NCBI GenBank assembly: GCA_031316155.1
Contig: JALDRB010000010.1
Location: 124,001-188,000, forward strand
DNA: 64,000 nucleotides
Direction: 5' to 3'
From: Candidatus Scalindua sp.
GTDB taxonomy: Bacteria > Planctomycetota > Brocadiia > Brocadiales > Scalinduaceae
Shown here piece by piece: positions 47,388-56,882 of the stretch (its first letter is position 1; every line of letters starts with the position of its first letter). The position numbers were made by a program, and so were the translations under genes. The notes beneath the pieces are model-generated. The model was not told the DNA's origin. It did no database searches and worked only from the letters and a program-made list of their open reading frames with translations.

Positions 47388-48737
47388 ATGATGAGAAAGA
47401 TATTGAAAAATTATACATTGAAGCCGGGTATGACTATTGTTACAAGTTTCATTATCTTCATAATCATTGGAACAGGACTGTTGATGACTCCACATGCGAC
47501 AACCGACGGGAAGGGAACGTCTTTGGTCGATGCTCTCTTCACGTCCACTTCAGCAGTTTGTGTTACCGGTTTAATAGTACAGGACACGCCACTTTATTTC
47601 TCTCGATTTGGCCATATTATCATACTGATACTGATACAAATTGGCGGATTGGGCATTATGACGTCTTACGTATTCTTCAGCCTCGCTGTGAGAAAACGTC
47701 TCTTAATTTCTCAGCAGGTTGCTATGAAAGGTGTATTTGATACCGTGAATGTCGGTGAAATTAAAAAGACCGTCTTATTTATTGTGATCTCAACTTTGGT
47801 TATTGAAGCGGCAGGAACCTCTGTTTTGGCAATCCATTGGTCTGGAGAGCCCTTTGGTGAAGATATATTCTATTCACTCTTTCATTCAATCAGTGCATTT
47901 TGCAACGCAGGTTTCTCGCTCTTTAGTGATAGCCTGGCAACCTATCATAACGACATCACCGTAACCATTACGTTCGGACTGCTCATTGTTTTCGGTGGGG
48001 TGGGGTTTGTCGTCTTAATCAATCTGTTTGAACTTTTTACCTCTCTTGCGGGAAGAAACAAAAACAGAAGGCTTAATATGCATACCAAGATAGTGTTGAC
48101 CACGACAGCAATATTAATTATATTGGGGGCAATTCTCTTTTATACATTTGAGCATGAACAGACGTTATCTTCCCTTTCAGTTAAGAATAAGATTTTTGTT
48201 TCTGTTTTTCAGTCTGTTACAACACGAACAGCAGGTTTTTCAATGGTTGATATTGGCAGCCTCACATCACCGACGTTTTTGTATTTTATGTTTTTCATGT
48301 TCATTGGTGGTTCTCCCTGTTCGACTGCCGGAGGGGTTAAAACGACTACGGTATTTGTGATTTTTGCACTTGTTTACAGCATATTTCAGGGAAAAGAAGA
48401 GTTGGTGGTATATGGACGAACGATTCACAAACGGATTGTACTGAAAGCTGTTTCTCTCTTAACAATCTCCCTCTTGACAATTATGTTATTCGGCCTCATT
48501 TTGCTTTACACAGAAGAGGCATCCTTCAAAGTCATCATTTTTGAAGTATTTTCGGCGTTTGGAACCGTAGGCCTCAGTGGCGGATTAACATCTGAACTGA
48601 CTCCGGCAGGCAAAATAACCGTTAGCATATTGATATTCATAGGGAGAATCGGCCCCTTGACCTTGGCATTAATAATCGGGAGGAATATCGTAGAGAGGAA
48701 AATCCGCTTCCCGGAAGGAAGAGTATTAGTGGGTTAA
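47388..48737 (+). CDS. TrkH/KtrB-type potassium uptake channel
   Basis: Inner-membrane K+ channel subunit, 449 residues, with four pore-loop repeats. Seen: TSTSAVCVTGLIV, SAFCNAGFSLFSD, TTRTAGFSMVDI and FGTVGLSGGLT, the four selectivity-filter segments, and many hydrophobic helices. The length and the first filter (CVTGL) fit KtrB/TrkH. A TrkA-like regulatory gene follows 312 bases later, giving a complete system. Confidence 0.92.
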   Translation: MMRKILKNYTLKPGMTIVTSFIIFIIIGTGLLMTPHATTDGKGTSLVDALFTSTSAVCVTGLIVQDTPLYFSRFGHIIILILIQIGGLGIMTSYVFFSLAVRKRLLISQQVAMKGVFDTVNVGEIKKTVLFIVISTLVIEAAGTSVLAIHWSGEPFGEDIFYSLFHSISAFCNAGFSLFSDSLATYHNDITVTITFGLLIVFGGVGFVVLINLFELFTSLAGRNKNRRLNMHTKIVLTTTAILIILGAILFYTFEHEQTLSSLSVKNKIFVSVFQSVTTRTAGFSMVDIGSLTSPTFLYFMFFMFIGGSPCSTAGGVKTTTVFVIFALVYSIFQGKEELVVYGRTIHKRIVLKAVSLLTISLLTIMLFGLILLYTEEASFKVIIFEVFSAFGTVGLSGGLTSELTPAGKITVSILIFIGRIGPLTLALIIGRNIVERKIRFPEGRVLVG

Positions 48738-48809
48738 TTTCTCGCTTCATTTTACTATCGAGTTAAGCGCATTCTGGGCAAAAAGTAAAGAAATATTGAA
48801 TTTTCTATA

Positions 48810-48965
48810 CATCGGGTTAGTGCATACTGCACAACTCTTACAAAATGGCTACTTCGTCCGAATGGTCTGTTGGCCGGGCGGGCAACGACATCCAAGTCCC
48901 TGGTTCACGTCGTCTTGGATACCTGCCCGAATGACTGCCCGCCTGAATGAAGAAATAGGGCAGGG
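48810..48965. repeat. GC-rich dispersed repeat, copy B
   Basis: Fills the gap between the TrkH and TrkA genes. It shares CACAACTCTTACAAAATGGC, TTCGTCC, GGGCAACGACATCCA with copy A at 36950, and CCTGCCCGAATGACT with CCTGCCCGGATGACT in copy C at 61017. No coding sense. Confidence 0.55.
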
Positions 48966-49049
48966 TTCAGACGGGTGTGCTTACGCAAGACAATGTAACC
49001 TGCAGATTTATTTGTATTTATAAGGTAAATTCCAATATAATAAATTTTT

Positions 49050-49742
49050 ATGAGACAGTTCGCCATAATTGGTTTAGGAAGATTCGGTTTTAAGATTGCT
49101 GAGACCCTGGGAGAAAAGGGAGCACAGGTTATCGCAATAGATAAAAATCATACTTTGGTAGAAAAGATCAAGGATATTGTTACTGAAGCAGTTCAGTTGG
49201 ATAGTACCGATGAAGAGGCTTTGAGGAAAAGCGGGGTAAAAGACGTAGATGTAGCCGTAGTCTGTATTGGAGAAGATGTAGAGTCCAATATACTGACTAC
49301 TACTAACTTGAAGAATCTGGGCATCAAAGAAATCGTTTCGAGAGCGGGCACAAAATTACATGCCCAGATTTTAAAGGAGGTAGGCGCAACAAGGGTTGTA
49401 TTTCCGGAAGAGGATATGGGTTTGCGTGTAGCTAATAGCGTTTTTGCCCCAGGGGTCCTTGAATATATTGAACTGGGGGCACATTATAATCTGGCGGAGA
49501 TAGAGGTTAAGGGTGACTTTATTGGGAAACCGCTGAAAGAGCTCAATATTAAATATAAATATCGTGTCAATATCATTATGATCATGAAAAAGATACTACA
49601 GGAACATGGCAAGAAAGGCAAATTTTCTGAAAAAGAGATCAAAGAACTCCCGTCTCCTGATTATGTATTGAAAGAAAAGGATATTCTGGTTGTCGTTGGC
49701 GATAGTAATGATATAGAAGTGCTTGAAAAAAGTTTTGCCTAA
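49050..49742 (+). CDS. TrkA/KtrA-type potassium regulatory protein
   Basis: Cytoplasmic ring protein that gates the TrkH channel. 230 residues: RCK N-domain with the nucleotide-binding motif IGLGRFGFKIAETL and acidic IAIDKN, then a RCK C-domain (AEIEVKGDFIGKPLKEL, DILVVVGDSNDIEVLEK). It follows the TrkH gene and is 14 bases ahead of ParA. Confidence 0.92.
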   Translation: MRQFAIIGLGRFGFKIAETLGEKGAQVIAIDKNHTLVEKIKDIVTEAVQLDSTDEEALRKSGVKDVDVAVVCIGEDVESNILTTTNLKNLGIKEIVSRAGTKLHAQILKEVGATRVVFPEEDMGLRVANSVFAPGVLEYIELGAHYNLAEIEVKGDFIGKPLKELNIKYKYRVNIIMIMKKILQEHGKKGKFSEKEIKELPSPDYVLKEKDILVVVGDSNDIEVLEKSFA

Positions 49743-49756
49743 GAAATAGATTTTAG

Positions 49757-50554
49757 ATGCGTATCATAGCAATAACAAATCAAAAAGGTGGAGTTGCGAA
49801 AACGACAACCGCCGTTAATCTGGGCGCCTGCATAGCAAAGCTGCGCAGGAAAGTTCTCCTGGTTGATCTTGATCCTCAGGGTAATCTGAGTTCCTGGTTG
49901 GGTATCAGAATTAATGAGTTGGAGAAATCAATGACTAATGTGTTTAATAATGATGTCCCGTTGAAAGATATTATCAGTGAGACTTGCGTAAAACAACTTT
50001 GGGTGGCTCCTTCCAATGTCACGTTGGCTTCCGTAGAAAGGACAATCATAAACAGAGAGGACAAAGATACTATACTCAAGGATCGACTTGAACTCATAGC
50101 AAATTGTTACGATTATGTTCTCTTTGACTGCCCACCTTCCCTTGGATTACTTACGGTAAATGCCTTAACGGCAGCGCGTGAGGTTGTTATCCCTTTAGAA
50201 ACTAAAGTCATGGCCCTCAATGGTCTTGTAACCTTAATTAATACGGTCAATCTTGTTAAAGAGACTCTCAATCCCGCTTTAGAAGTAACCGGTATTATTG
50301 CCTGTATGTTTGATATGAGAACAAATCTGAGTAACGAGGTGGTTGGAATGATTAAGGAAAAATTTAGCGATAAACTGTTTAAGTCTCTTATAAGGGAAAG
50401 TACAAAACTTGCAGAATGTCCTATTTCCGGTCAACCCATCACGTTGTACGCACCGGAAAGCCGGGGAACAAAGGACTATATGGAATTGGCAAAAGAGATT
50501 CTCGCCTTGGAAAAGAGAGAGGGTTGGTGGATGTCCCGCTGGATGAGAGGATAA
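49757..50554 (+). CDS. ParA/Soj-type ATPase
   Basis: Chromosome or cargo partition ATPase, 265 residues. Seen: deviant Walker A ITNQKGGVAKTTTAVNLGA, VLLVDLDPQGNLSSWLGI, Walker B region YVLFDCPPSLGLLTVNALTA, and the end YMELAKEILALEKR. No parB gene is next to it, so this may be an orphan ParA used for positioning. Starts 14 bases after the TrkA-like gene, likely co-transcribed. Confidence 0.9.
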   Translation: MRIIAITNQKGGVAKTTTAVNLGACIAKLRRKVLLVDLDPQGNLSSWLGIRINELEKSMTNVFNNDVPLKDIISETCVKQLWVAPSNVTLASVERTIINREDKDTILKDRLELIANCYDYVLFDCPPSLGLLTVNALTAAREVVIPLETKVMALNGLVTLINTVNLVKETLNPALEVTGIIACMFDMRTNLSNEVVGMIKEKFSDKLFKSLIRESTKLAECPISGQPITLYAPESRGTKDYMELAKEILALEKREGWWMSRWMRG

Positions 50555-50596
50555 ACTAACCCCAACGGTTCTTTTTTCAGGGAAAAAAGAAAAAGT

Positions 50597-51634
50597 ATGA
50601 GAATTGTTGATTTACGAAGTGACACGGTAACCAAACCAACGACAAAAATGCTTCATGCCATGAACGATGCCGAAACAGGTGATGATGGTTTTGGTGAAGA
50701 TATTACGACGAACAGGTTTGAAAAAATAGCTGCCGAAAAAATTGGAAAGGAAAAAGCTCTCTTTGTTCCCAGTGGTGTGATGGGAAACGTTATTGCCATA
50801 ATGGTTCACACGAAACCGGGAGAAGGTTTGATCTGTGATAAAAACGCACACATAAATACCATGGTATCCGGAAATACCGCAGCATTAGCCGGAATAACAA
50901 CCAGCCAGATAGATGCGGACGAATCAGGGAATCTCGATATCAAAGAGATAGAGACACACATAAAACTTGATGAAATAATTTGTCCCAAAACTACGTTACT
51001 GGTCTATGAAAATACAAACAACCTCGCCGGCGGAACTATCGTTACCCCTGAAAAATCATATGAACTCTACAAGATTTCCAAAAAATACGGCTTACGCGTT
51101 CACCTGGATGGTGCAAGGATATTCAATTCTGCTGTTGCCCAGCGCATTGATGTTGCTGAGTTGACAAAGGACTGTGATTCGATTATGTTTTGTATTTCAA
51201 AAGGATTGGCGTCACCGGTCGGATCTATCCTGGCAGGAACAAAAGAGTTTATCAATGAGGCGAGACGTGTTAGGAAAATGCTGGGAGGTGGCATGCGACA
51301 AACCGGAATCCTGGCTTCCTGTGGAATAATATCGTTAGAGGAAATGGTTGACAGATTGGCCGAAGATCATGATAATGCAAGATTTCTCGCAGAAGGTCTT
51401 GCTACAATTGATGGTTTTCATATTAAACTTGAAACAGTTAACACAAATATTGTCTGTTTCACCTTTCATCTCCCAAGATTGAACTGCAGAGAGCTTGTAG
51501 AAACAATGGGGAAAAAAGGGGTGAAAGCTATCTGTTTCAATAAAAATCTTGGAAGGATGGTAACACACAAAGATATTAACAGGTCCGATATCATCTACAC
51601 ATTGGAAGTAGTTAAAAAGATAATTTATCCATGA
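50597..51634 (+). CDS. Low-specificity L-threonine aldolase
   Basis: PLP enzyme that cleaves threonine or allo-threonine into glycine and acetaldehyde. 345 residues. Seen: RSDTVTKPTTKMLHAMNDAE, FGEDITTNRFE, LFVPSGVMGN, the PLP-aspartate region VHLDGARIFNSAVA and the Schiff-base lysine in CISKGLASPVGS. 42 bases after parA. Reversible, so could also supply glycine. Confidence 0.9.
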   Translation: MRIVDLRSDTVTKPTTKMLHAMNDAETGDDGFGEDITTNRFEKIAAEKIGKEKALFVPSGVMGNVIAIMVHTKPGEGLICDKNAHINTMVSGNTAALAGITTSQIDADESGNLDIKEIETHIKLDEIICPKTTLLVYENTNNLAGGTIVTPEKSYELYKISKKYGLRVHLDGARIFNSAVAQRIDVAELTKDCDSIMFCISKGLASPVGSILAGTKEFINEARRVRKMLGGGMRQTGILASCGIISLEEMVDRLAEDHDNARFLAEGLATIDGFHIKLETVNTNIVCFTFHLPRLNCRELVETMGKKGVKAICFNKNLGRMVTHKDINRSDIIYTLEVVKKIIYP

Positions 51635-51903
51635 CATTAGTTTCTTTATAAAAATATTTTGACATTCCCTGTTTCAAATCTGTAGTGACAAGCTTTTAGT
51701 TTGCGATTTGAAAATTGTTATATATAATTCCGTTTTGTTTCAGCTCGGACAGGCAGGACAAAACAGATACCATCCATTTAATGTTTTTTGTTGACTAAGC
51801 TTGTATTTTTTGCTAAGTTTCCGAAACTAAATTGTGTGATCCAATGTGTCTGTAGTGTTCCACTTTTTGATTTTAACATTAAGACTCCTAAGTAGTTATT
51901 ACC

Positions 51904-52260
51904 ATGCTAATCGGTTATATCCCTATCTTAATAATCCTTATCGTTGCGGTGGTTTTCGCCATTTCCAATGTTGGCATTTCCGCTCTTTTCGGGCGCAATA
52001 AACCCTCTCAAGAAAAGCTTTCTCCCTATGAGTGCGGGGTTGAACCTGTAGGCAGTTCAAGAGAGAGATTTTCTATAAAATTTTTTTTAGTTGCGATGAT
52101 GTTTGTTATCTTTGATATTGAGGTGGTATTTCTTTACCCATGGGCTGTAGTGTTCAAGTCGTTAAAGCTTTTCGGCCTGATCGAAATGGCAGTATTTATG
52201 GCAATCTTATTGATCTGCTATGTTTATATTTGGAAAAGAGGTGGCTTTGAATGGGATTAG
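51904..52260 (+). CDS. nuoA: NADH-quinone oxidoreductase subunit A
   Basis: Small membrane subunit with three helices, 118 residues. Seen: [13 protein letters not shown] (family ExGxxP loop) and [15 protein letters not shown]. First gene of the nuo operon; its end overlaps the nuoB start by ten bases. Confidence 0.95.
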   Translation: MLIGYIPILIILIVAVVFAISNVGISALFGRNKPSQEKLSPYECGVEPVGSSRERFSIKFFLVAMMFVIFDIEVVFLYPWAVVFKSLKLFGLIEMAVFMAILLICYVYIWKRGGFEWD

Positions 52261-52736
52261 AGACGGCTTTTGGCGACACGATACTTACGACTACAATTGA
52301 TAAGATAGTGAACTGGTCTAGAAAGAATTCGCTTTGGCCAATGCCTTTTGGTTTGGCATGCTGTGCAATTGAGATGATGGCGGTTGTTGCACCCAGATAC
52401 GATCTTGCCAGATTTGGTGCTGAAGTCTTTCGGTTTTCACCTCGCCAATCTGATTTGATGATCGTTGCCGGTACCGTAACATACAAAATGGCAGCTGTAA
52501 CAAAAAAAATATATGATCAGATGCCAGAACCCAAATGGGTGATAGCAATGGGTGCCTGTGCTACATCCGGTGGCATCTTTGATACCTATAGCACCGTCCA
52601 GGGAGTGGGTGAGATTATTCCTGTTGATATTTATCTGCCGGGATGTCCGCCACGGCCTGAGGCCCTGATCCATGCTGTAATGGAATTACAAAAGAAAATT
52701 AGTAAGGAATCTGTTTTAGACGACGGTCCTGAATGA
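52251..52736 (+). CDS. nuoB: NADH-quinone oxidoreductase subunit B
   Basis: Carries the N2 4Fe-4S cluster next to the quinone site. 161 residues. Seen: [14 protein letters not shown] (paired Cys), [32 protein letters not shown] and [15 protein letters not shown]. All four cluster cysteines are present. Confidence 0.97.
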   Translation: MGLETAFGDTILTTTIDKIVNWSRKNSLWPMPFGLACCAIEMMAVVAPRYDLARFGAEVFRFSPRQSDLMIVAGTVTYKMAAVTKKIYDQMPEPKWVIAMGACATSGGIFDTYSTVQGVGEIIPVDIYLPGCPPRPEALIHAVMELQKKISKESVLDDGPE

Positions 52737-52780
52737 GAGAAACAAAATTCTAAGTTTATACTATTTAGTCGCACTTAACC

Positions 52781-53293
52781 ATGCCAGAAGATAGCAGCGT
52801 TGTAGAAAAAAGATTAAGGGATAAATTCCCTAATGCCATTCTGAATCTAAAGATATTCAAAGATGAACTTACCTTTTACATAGAAAAGGATTCTATCCTT
52901 GAAGTTTGCCGGTTTCTTCGCGATGATGAGAAACTTGCCTTTAATTTTCTTTCAGATTTGTGTGGTGTGGATACAACATCGCTGGGTGAAAGTAATTCAT
53001 TAGAGGTAGTTTATCATCTCTATTCGATAAAACGAAATCACCGGGTCAGACTTAAGGTAACAATACCAGCATCAAAACCAACTATCAAATCTGTCACAAG
53101 TGTATGGGAAACTGCTAACTGGCATGAAAGGGAAGCCTACGATATGTTCGGGATCACCTTTGAGGGACATCCGAATCTCACAAGAATATTGACACCGGAC
53201 GGTTTCGAAGGACATCCTTTGAGAAAAGATTACCCCCTGAAAGGAAGACAACCTGATTCTCTCAGGAAAATTTACAGAAAAGCAGAAGAATGA
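52781..53293 (+). CDS. nuoC: NADH-quinone oxidoreductase subunit C
   Basis: Peripheral-arm subunit, 170 residues. Seen: LSDLCGVDTT, VYHLYSI, then VWETANWHEREAYDMFGITFEGHPNLTRIL and the ending GHPLRKDYPLKGRQ. Overlaps nuoD by four bases (ATGA). Confidence 0.95.
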   Translation: MPEDSSVVEKRLRDKFPNAILNLKIFKDELTFYIEKDSILEVCRFLRDDEKLAFNFLSDLCGVDTTSLGESNSLEVVYHLYSIKRNHRVRLKVTIPASKPTIKSVTSVWETANWHEREAYDMFGITFEGHPNLTRILTPDGFEGHPLRKDYPLKGRQPDSLRKIYRKAEE

Positions 53294-54465
53294 CAAAAAC
53301 ACAACAAGTCATGACTATCAATATGGGCCCTCAGCATCCGAGCACACATGGTGTTTTGAGGCTGGTACTTGAATTGGATGGTGAGACTGTTGTTAACGTT
53401 ACTCCTCATATTGGGTATCTTCATCGGGGTGTTGAGAAACTCGCCGAGCATAAAACATATCACCAATTTATTACGCTTACCGATCGTCTGGATTATTTAG
53501 CACCCTTATCCAATAATCTGGGTTATGTCCTTGCGGTTGAAAAACTGTTGGACATAGAAATACCGAAGAGAGCACAGTATATAAGAGTTTTACTCTGTGA
53601 ACTCACAAGGATATCTTCCCATCTGTTATGGTTTGCAACTCACGCGCTTGACCTGGGAGCAATGACTGCTTTTTTTTATTGTTTCAGAGAGAGGGAGACA
53701 ATAAACGATCTGTTTGAAATGGTTGCAGGAGCTCGAATGAACCTTTCGTATATAAGAATTGGCGGTGTTGCCAGAGATGTACCAGAGGGTTTCATAGAAA
53801 AGACTCGTGAATTCATCAACACATTCCCGGCTAAATTAAAGGAGTACGAAACTCTTTTAACAAAAAATAAAATCTGGATGATGAGGACGAAAGATGTTGG
53901 AATAATTTCTGATGGAGACGCTATAAATTACGGGCTCAGTGGGCCGAGCATCAGGGGTTCCGGTGTAAAGTGGGACGTTCGTAAAGCGGAACCTTATTCT
54001 TCGTATGAAGAATTTGATTTTCTTGTTCCCGTTGGTAAAAATGGTGATGTGTATGACAGATATATTGTGCGGGTTGAAGAAATGCGCCAGAGTAATGAGA
54101 TTGTCCGACAGGCTCTAGACAATCTCCCCAAAGGCCGCTATATGGCAGACGCGCCTGATATAACCCCACCTCAGAAAGAGGATCTTAAAAGCAGCATGGA
54201 ATCCCTGATTCACCATTTCAAAATAGTTACCGAAGGGATTTGCCCACCAGTTGGCGAGGTATATGTCAGTATAGAAGCTCCTAAGGGAGAACTCGGATTT
54301 TACATAGTCAGTGATGGGACAAAGAAGCCTTACCGGGTGAAGATCCGGCCTCCTTCTTTTGTTAATTTAGAAGCACTCCAAAAAATGGTTGTTGGCCGTC
54401 TGCTTGCTGACGTTGTGGCTGTAGTTGGAAGTTTAGATATTGTCCTGGGAGAAATTGATCGATAA
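53290..54465 (+). CDS. nuoD: NADH-quinone oxidoreductase subunit D
   Basis: 49-kDa subunit homologue that forms the quinone site with NuoB. 391 residues. Seen: INMGPQHPSTHGVLRLVLEL, PHIGYLHRGVEKLAE, YLAPLSNNLGY, and GELGFYIVSDGTKKPYR with the C-terminal IVLGEIDR. Lacks the hydrogenase NiFe cysteines as expected for complex I. Coupled to nuoC. Confidence 0.97.
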   Translation: MTKTQQVMTINMGPQHPSTHGVLRLVLELDGETVVNVTPHIGYLHRGVEKLAEHKTYHQFITLTDRLDYLAPLSNNLGYVLAVEKLLDIEIPKRAQYIRVLLCELTRISSHLLWFATHALDLGAMTAFFYCFRERETINDLFEMVAGARMNLSYIRIGGVARDVPEGFIEKTREFINTFPAKLKEYETLLTKNKIWMMRTKDVGIISDGDAINYGLSGPSIRGSGVKWDVRKAEPYSSYEEFDFLVPVGKNGDVYDRYIVRVEEMRQSNEIVRQALDNLPKGRYMADAPDITPPQKEDLKSSMESLIHHFKIVTEGICPPVGEVYVSIEAPKGELGFYIVSDGTKKPYRVKIRPPSFVNLEALQKMVVGRLLADVVAVVGSLDIVLGEIDR

Positions 54466-54505
54466 ATTATTTTCCGTGTAAGAATATGGAATCTGTACTA
54501 TAGAG

Positions 54506-55000
54506 ATGAATACATTAAACAGACAAAAGCGTGACCAAAACGAGGAAATAGACTTTTCCAAAGCAGAAGAGATTCTTGATGCATACGAAGGCGTTCATGG
54601 AGCACTGATCCCTGTCTTACAAAAAATACAGGCAGCATACGGATACCTGCAGGAACCAGTAATTAATCTTGTCGCTGAAAGAATGAACATGAATGCCAGT
54701 GAAATAGTTGGAGTTGCAACGTTCTACGCACAGTTCCATTTACAGCCAAGAGGCGTTCATATTATAAAAGTATGCTGTGGTACGGCATGCCACGTAAAGG
54801 GGGCTCCTAAGATTGTAGAAAAATTTAGTGCTGAACTGGATGTACCTGTTGGATCAACTACCAAGGATAAGTTATTTACTCTTGAGGAAGTGGCATGTCT
54901 TGGTGCGTGTTCTCTGGCTCCCGTTGCAATGATTGACGAAGACGTTCATGGAAAACTTGCCCCTGACAATGTAACACAGGTAATTCAAAAAACAAAATAG
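54506..55000 (+). CDS. nuoE: NADH-quinone oxidoreductase subunit E
   Basis: Thioredoxin-fold 2Fe-2S subunit, 164 residues. Seen: GALIPVLQKIQAAYGYL, VGVATFYAQF, the cluster cysteines CCGTACHVKGA and CLGACSLAPVAMI. The next gene (nuoF) carries a second such domain at its N-terminus. Confidence 0.95.
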   Translation: MNTLNRQKRDQNEEIDFSKAEEILDAYEGVHGALIPVLQKIQAAYGYLQEPVINLVAERMNMNASEIVGVATFYAQFHLQPRGVHIIKVCCGTACHVKGAPKIVEKFSAELDVPVGSTTKDKLFTLEEVACLGACSLAPVAMIDEDVHGKLAPDNVTQVIQKTK

Positions 55001-55034
55001 TTGAAAACGAAAAATTCTGTTTTATCACGTTGAA

Positions 55035-56882
55035 ATGTCAAAGAAAACAACTACAAGCGTACAAAAAAAGAGAACGGCAAAAAGAGCAAAGATCATGATT
55101 GGCATGGGTACCTGCGGCCTTGGTGCAGGAGCCAAAGGGGTCTTAAGGTGCATAGAAGAGGAGATTAAGAAACAAAAGCTTACCGCAGACATTATACCTA
55201 CAGGCTGCATCGGTTTGTGCACACAAGAGGTACTGGTTGACGTAATTCTTCCCGGTACAACAAGGGTAACCTACAAAAACGTAGAACCAGATATGGTAGC
55301 CCAAATTCTGGAGGAACATGTAAAAGATGGAAAAGTAGTGAAGAAATATGCATTGTCACAAATGTATCATGACGGTAAGGATGTTGCCCTCTATGAAGAT
55401 TTGCCATTTTTTGAAGAACTTGAGGTTAATAAGAACCAGTTGAAGTATGTTACCAGGAATTGTGGAATCATTGATCCCGATAGTATCGAAGAATATATTG
55501 CGAATGGTGGCTACCAGGCACTCGAAAAGGTTATAAAAAACATGAAACCTGAAGAAGTCATTAATGAAGTAAGCAAGGCGGGCCTTAGAGGGAGGGGAGG
55601 GGGCGGATTCTCGGCTGGCTGGAAATGGGGATCATGCGCTAAATACGATTCTGATGAAAAATACATTCTCTGTAACGCAGATGAAGGAGATCCCGGTGCC
55701 TTTATGGATAGGAGCCTTTTAGAAGGAGATCCTCACGCAGTTCTTGAAGGGATGATTATTGCAGGATATGCTATCGGGGCCAACAGCGGATACTTATATG
55801 TACGAGCTGAATACCCGTTAGCAGTTAAAAGATTAAAACATACTATTGAACAGGCAGAAAAGAATAACTTTCTCGGTAAAAATATTTTACATAGCGGTTA
55901 CAATCTTGACATTGCCGTAAAGGAGGGGGCCGGTGCCTTTGTTTGTGGTGAGTCAACCGCACTTCAATTTTCTATCGAGGGTAAACGGGGAATGCCCAGA
56001 ACAAGACCTCCTCAATCTGTAGAAGCCGGATTGTGGGATAAACCAACGTGTCTGAACAATGTGGAAACCTTTGCTAATGTTCCCCTCATCATTAATAGAG
56101 GTGCAGACTGGTACTCCAGTATTGGAACAGAAAACAGTAAAGGTACGAAAATATTTTCACTAACCGGAAAGATAAAACAGGCTGGACTGGTTGAGGTACC
56201 GATGGGTACTTCTATCCGTGACATCGTTTTCAGTATGGGAGGAGGAATCCAGAAGAGAAAAAGATTCAAAGCTGTACAGATTGGAGGCCCATCAGGTGGA
56301 TGCATACCCGAATCGCTTTTAGATTCTCCCGTTGACTTTGAATCATTAAAGGAAGCAGGGGCAATGATGGGTTCAGGCAGCTTTGTTGTTGTTGACGAAA
56401 CTACGTGCATGGTAGATATGGCAAGATTTTTTCTGGATTTTTGTGCAAAAGAGTCCTGCGGGAAATGTCCGCCTTGCAGAATAGGAACCACCCTCATGCT
56501 GGATATCCTTAATCGCATTACCAGTGGAGAGGGAGAAGAACGTGACATGGAGGTACTGGAACAGATGTGCGATGAAGTAAAGACAATGTCGCTTTGTGGC
56601 CTGGGACAGTCTGCACCCAATCCCGTGAAGTCAACTATTCGATATTTTCGAGATGAATATATGGCACACATCAGAGATAAAGAGTGTCCAACAGCAACAT
56701 GTGTTGCACTTCACCGGTATGAGATTGTTTCCGACAAATGTACAAAATGTTTGCTTTGTGTCAAGAACTGTCCGGTTAAAGCAATTTCGGGATCACGTGA
56801 AGAAGATGTGTTCATTCACAAAGACAAGTGTATTCAGTGCAACCTGTGTTATGAAAAGTGCAATTTTATGGCAATTAAATAA
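55035..56882 (+). CDS. nuoF: NuoF fused to an N-terminal 2Fe-2S domain and a C-terminal ferredoxin
   Basis: NADH-binding FMN subunit, 615 residues against roughly 430 in ordinary NuoF. Residues 1-105 are a thioredoxin-like 2Fe-2S domain (Cys 27, 39, 58, 62). The NuoF core has SKAGLRGRGGGGFSAGWKW, CNADEGDPGAF, GAYVCGESTAL-like AFVCGESTAL, and the N3 cluster motif SCGKCPPCRIGT. The last 60 residues hold two 4Fe-4S motifs (CTKCLLCVKNCP and CIQCNLCYEKC). This layout is known in HndC-type NAD(P)-linked hydrogenase and formate dehydrogenase subunits. Its stop shares a base with the nuoG start. Confidence 0.93.
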   Translation: MSKKTTTSVQKKRTAKRAKIMIGMGTCGLGAGAKGVLRCIEEEIKKQKLTADIIPTGCIGLCTQEVLVDVILPGTTRVTYKNVEPDMVAQILEEHVKDGKVVKKYALSQMYHDGKDVALYEDLPFFEELEVNKNQLKYVTRNCGIIDPDSIEEYIANGGYQALEKVIKNMKPEEVINEVSKAGLRGRGGGGFSAGWKWGSCAKYDSDEKYILCNADEGDPGAFMDRSLLEGDPHAVLEGMIIAGYAIGANSGYLYVRAEYPLAVKRLKHTIEQAEKNNFLGKNILHSGYNLDIAVKEGAGAFVCGESTALQFSIEGKRGMPRTRPPQSVEAGLWDKPTCLNNVETFANVPLIINRGADWYSSIGTENSKGTKIFSLTGKIKQAGLVEVPMGTSIRDIVFSMGGGIQKRKRFKAVQIGGPSGGCIPESLLDSPVDFESLKEAGAMMGSGSFVVVDETTCMVDMARFFLDFCAKESCGKCPPCRIGTTLMLDILNRITSGEGEERDMEVLEQMCDEVKTMSLCGLGQSAPNPVKSTIRYFRDEYMAHIRDKECPTATCVALHRYEIVSDKCTKCLLCVKNCPVKAISGSREEDVFIHKDKCIQCNLCYEKCNFMAIK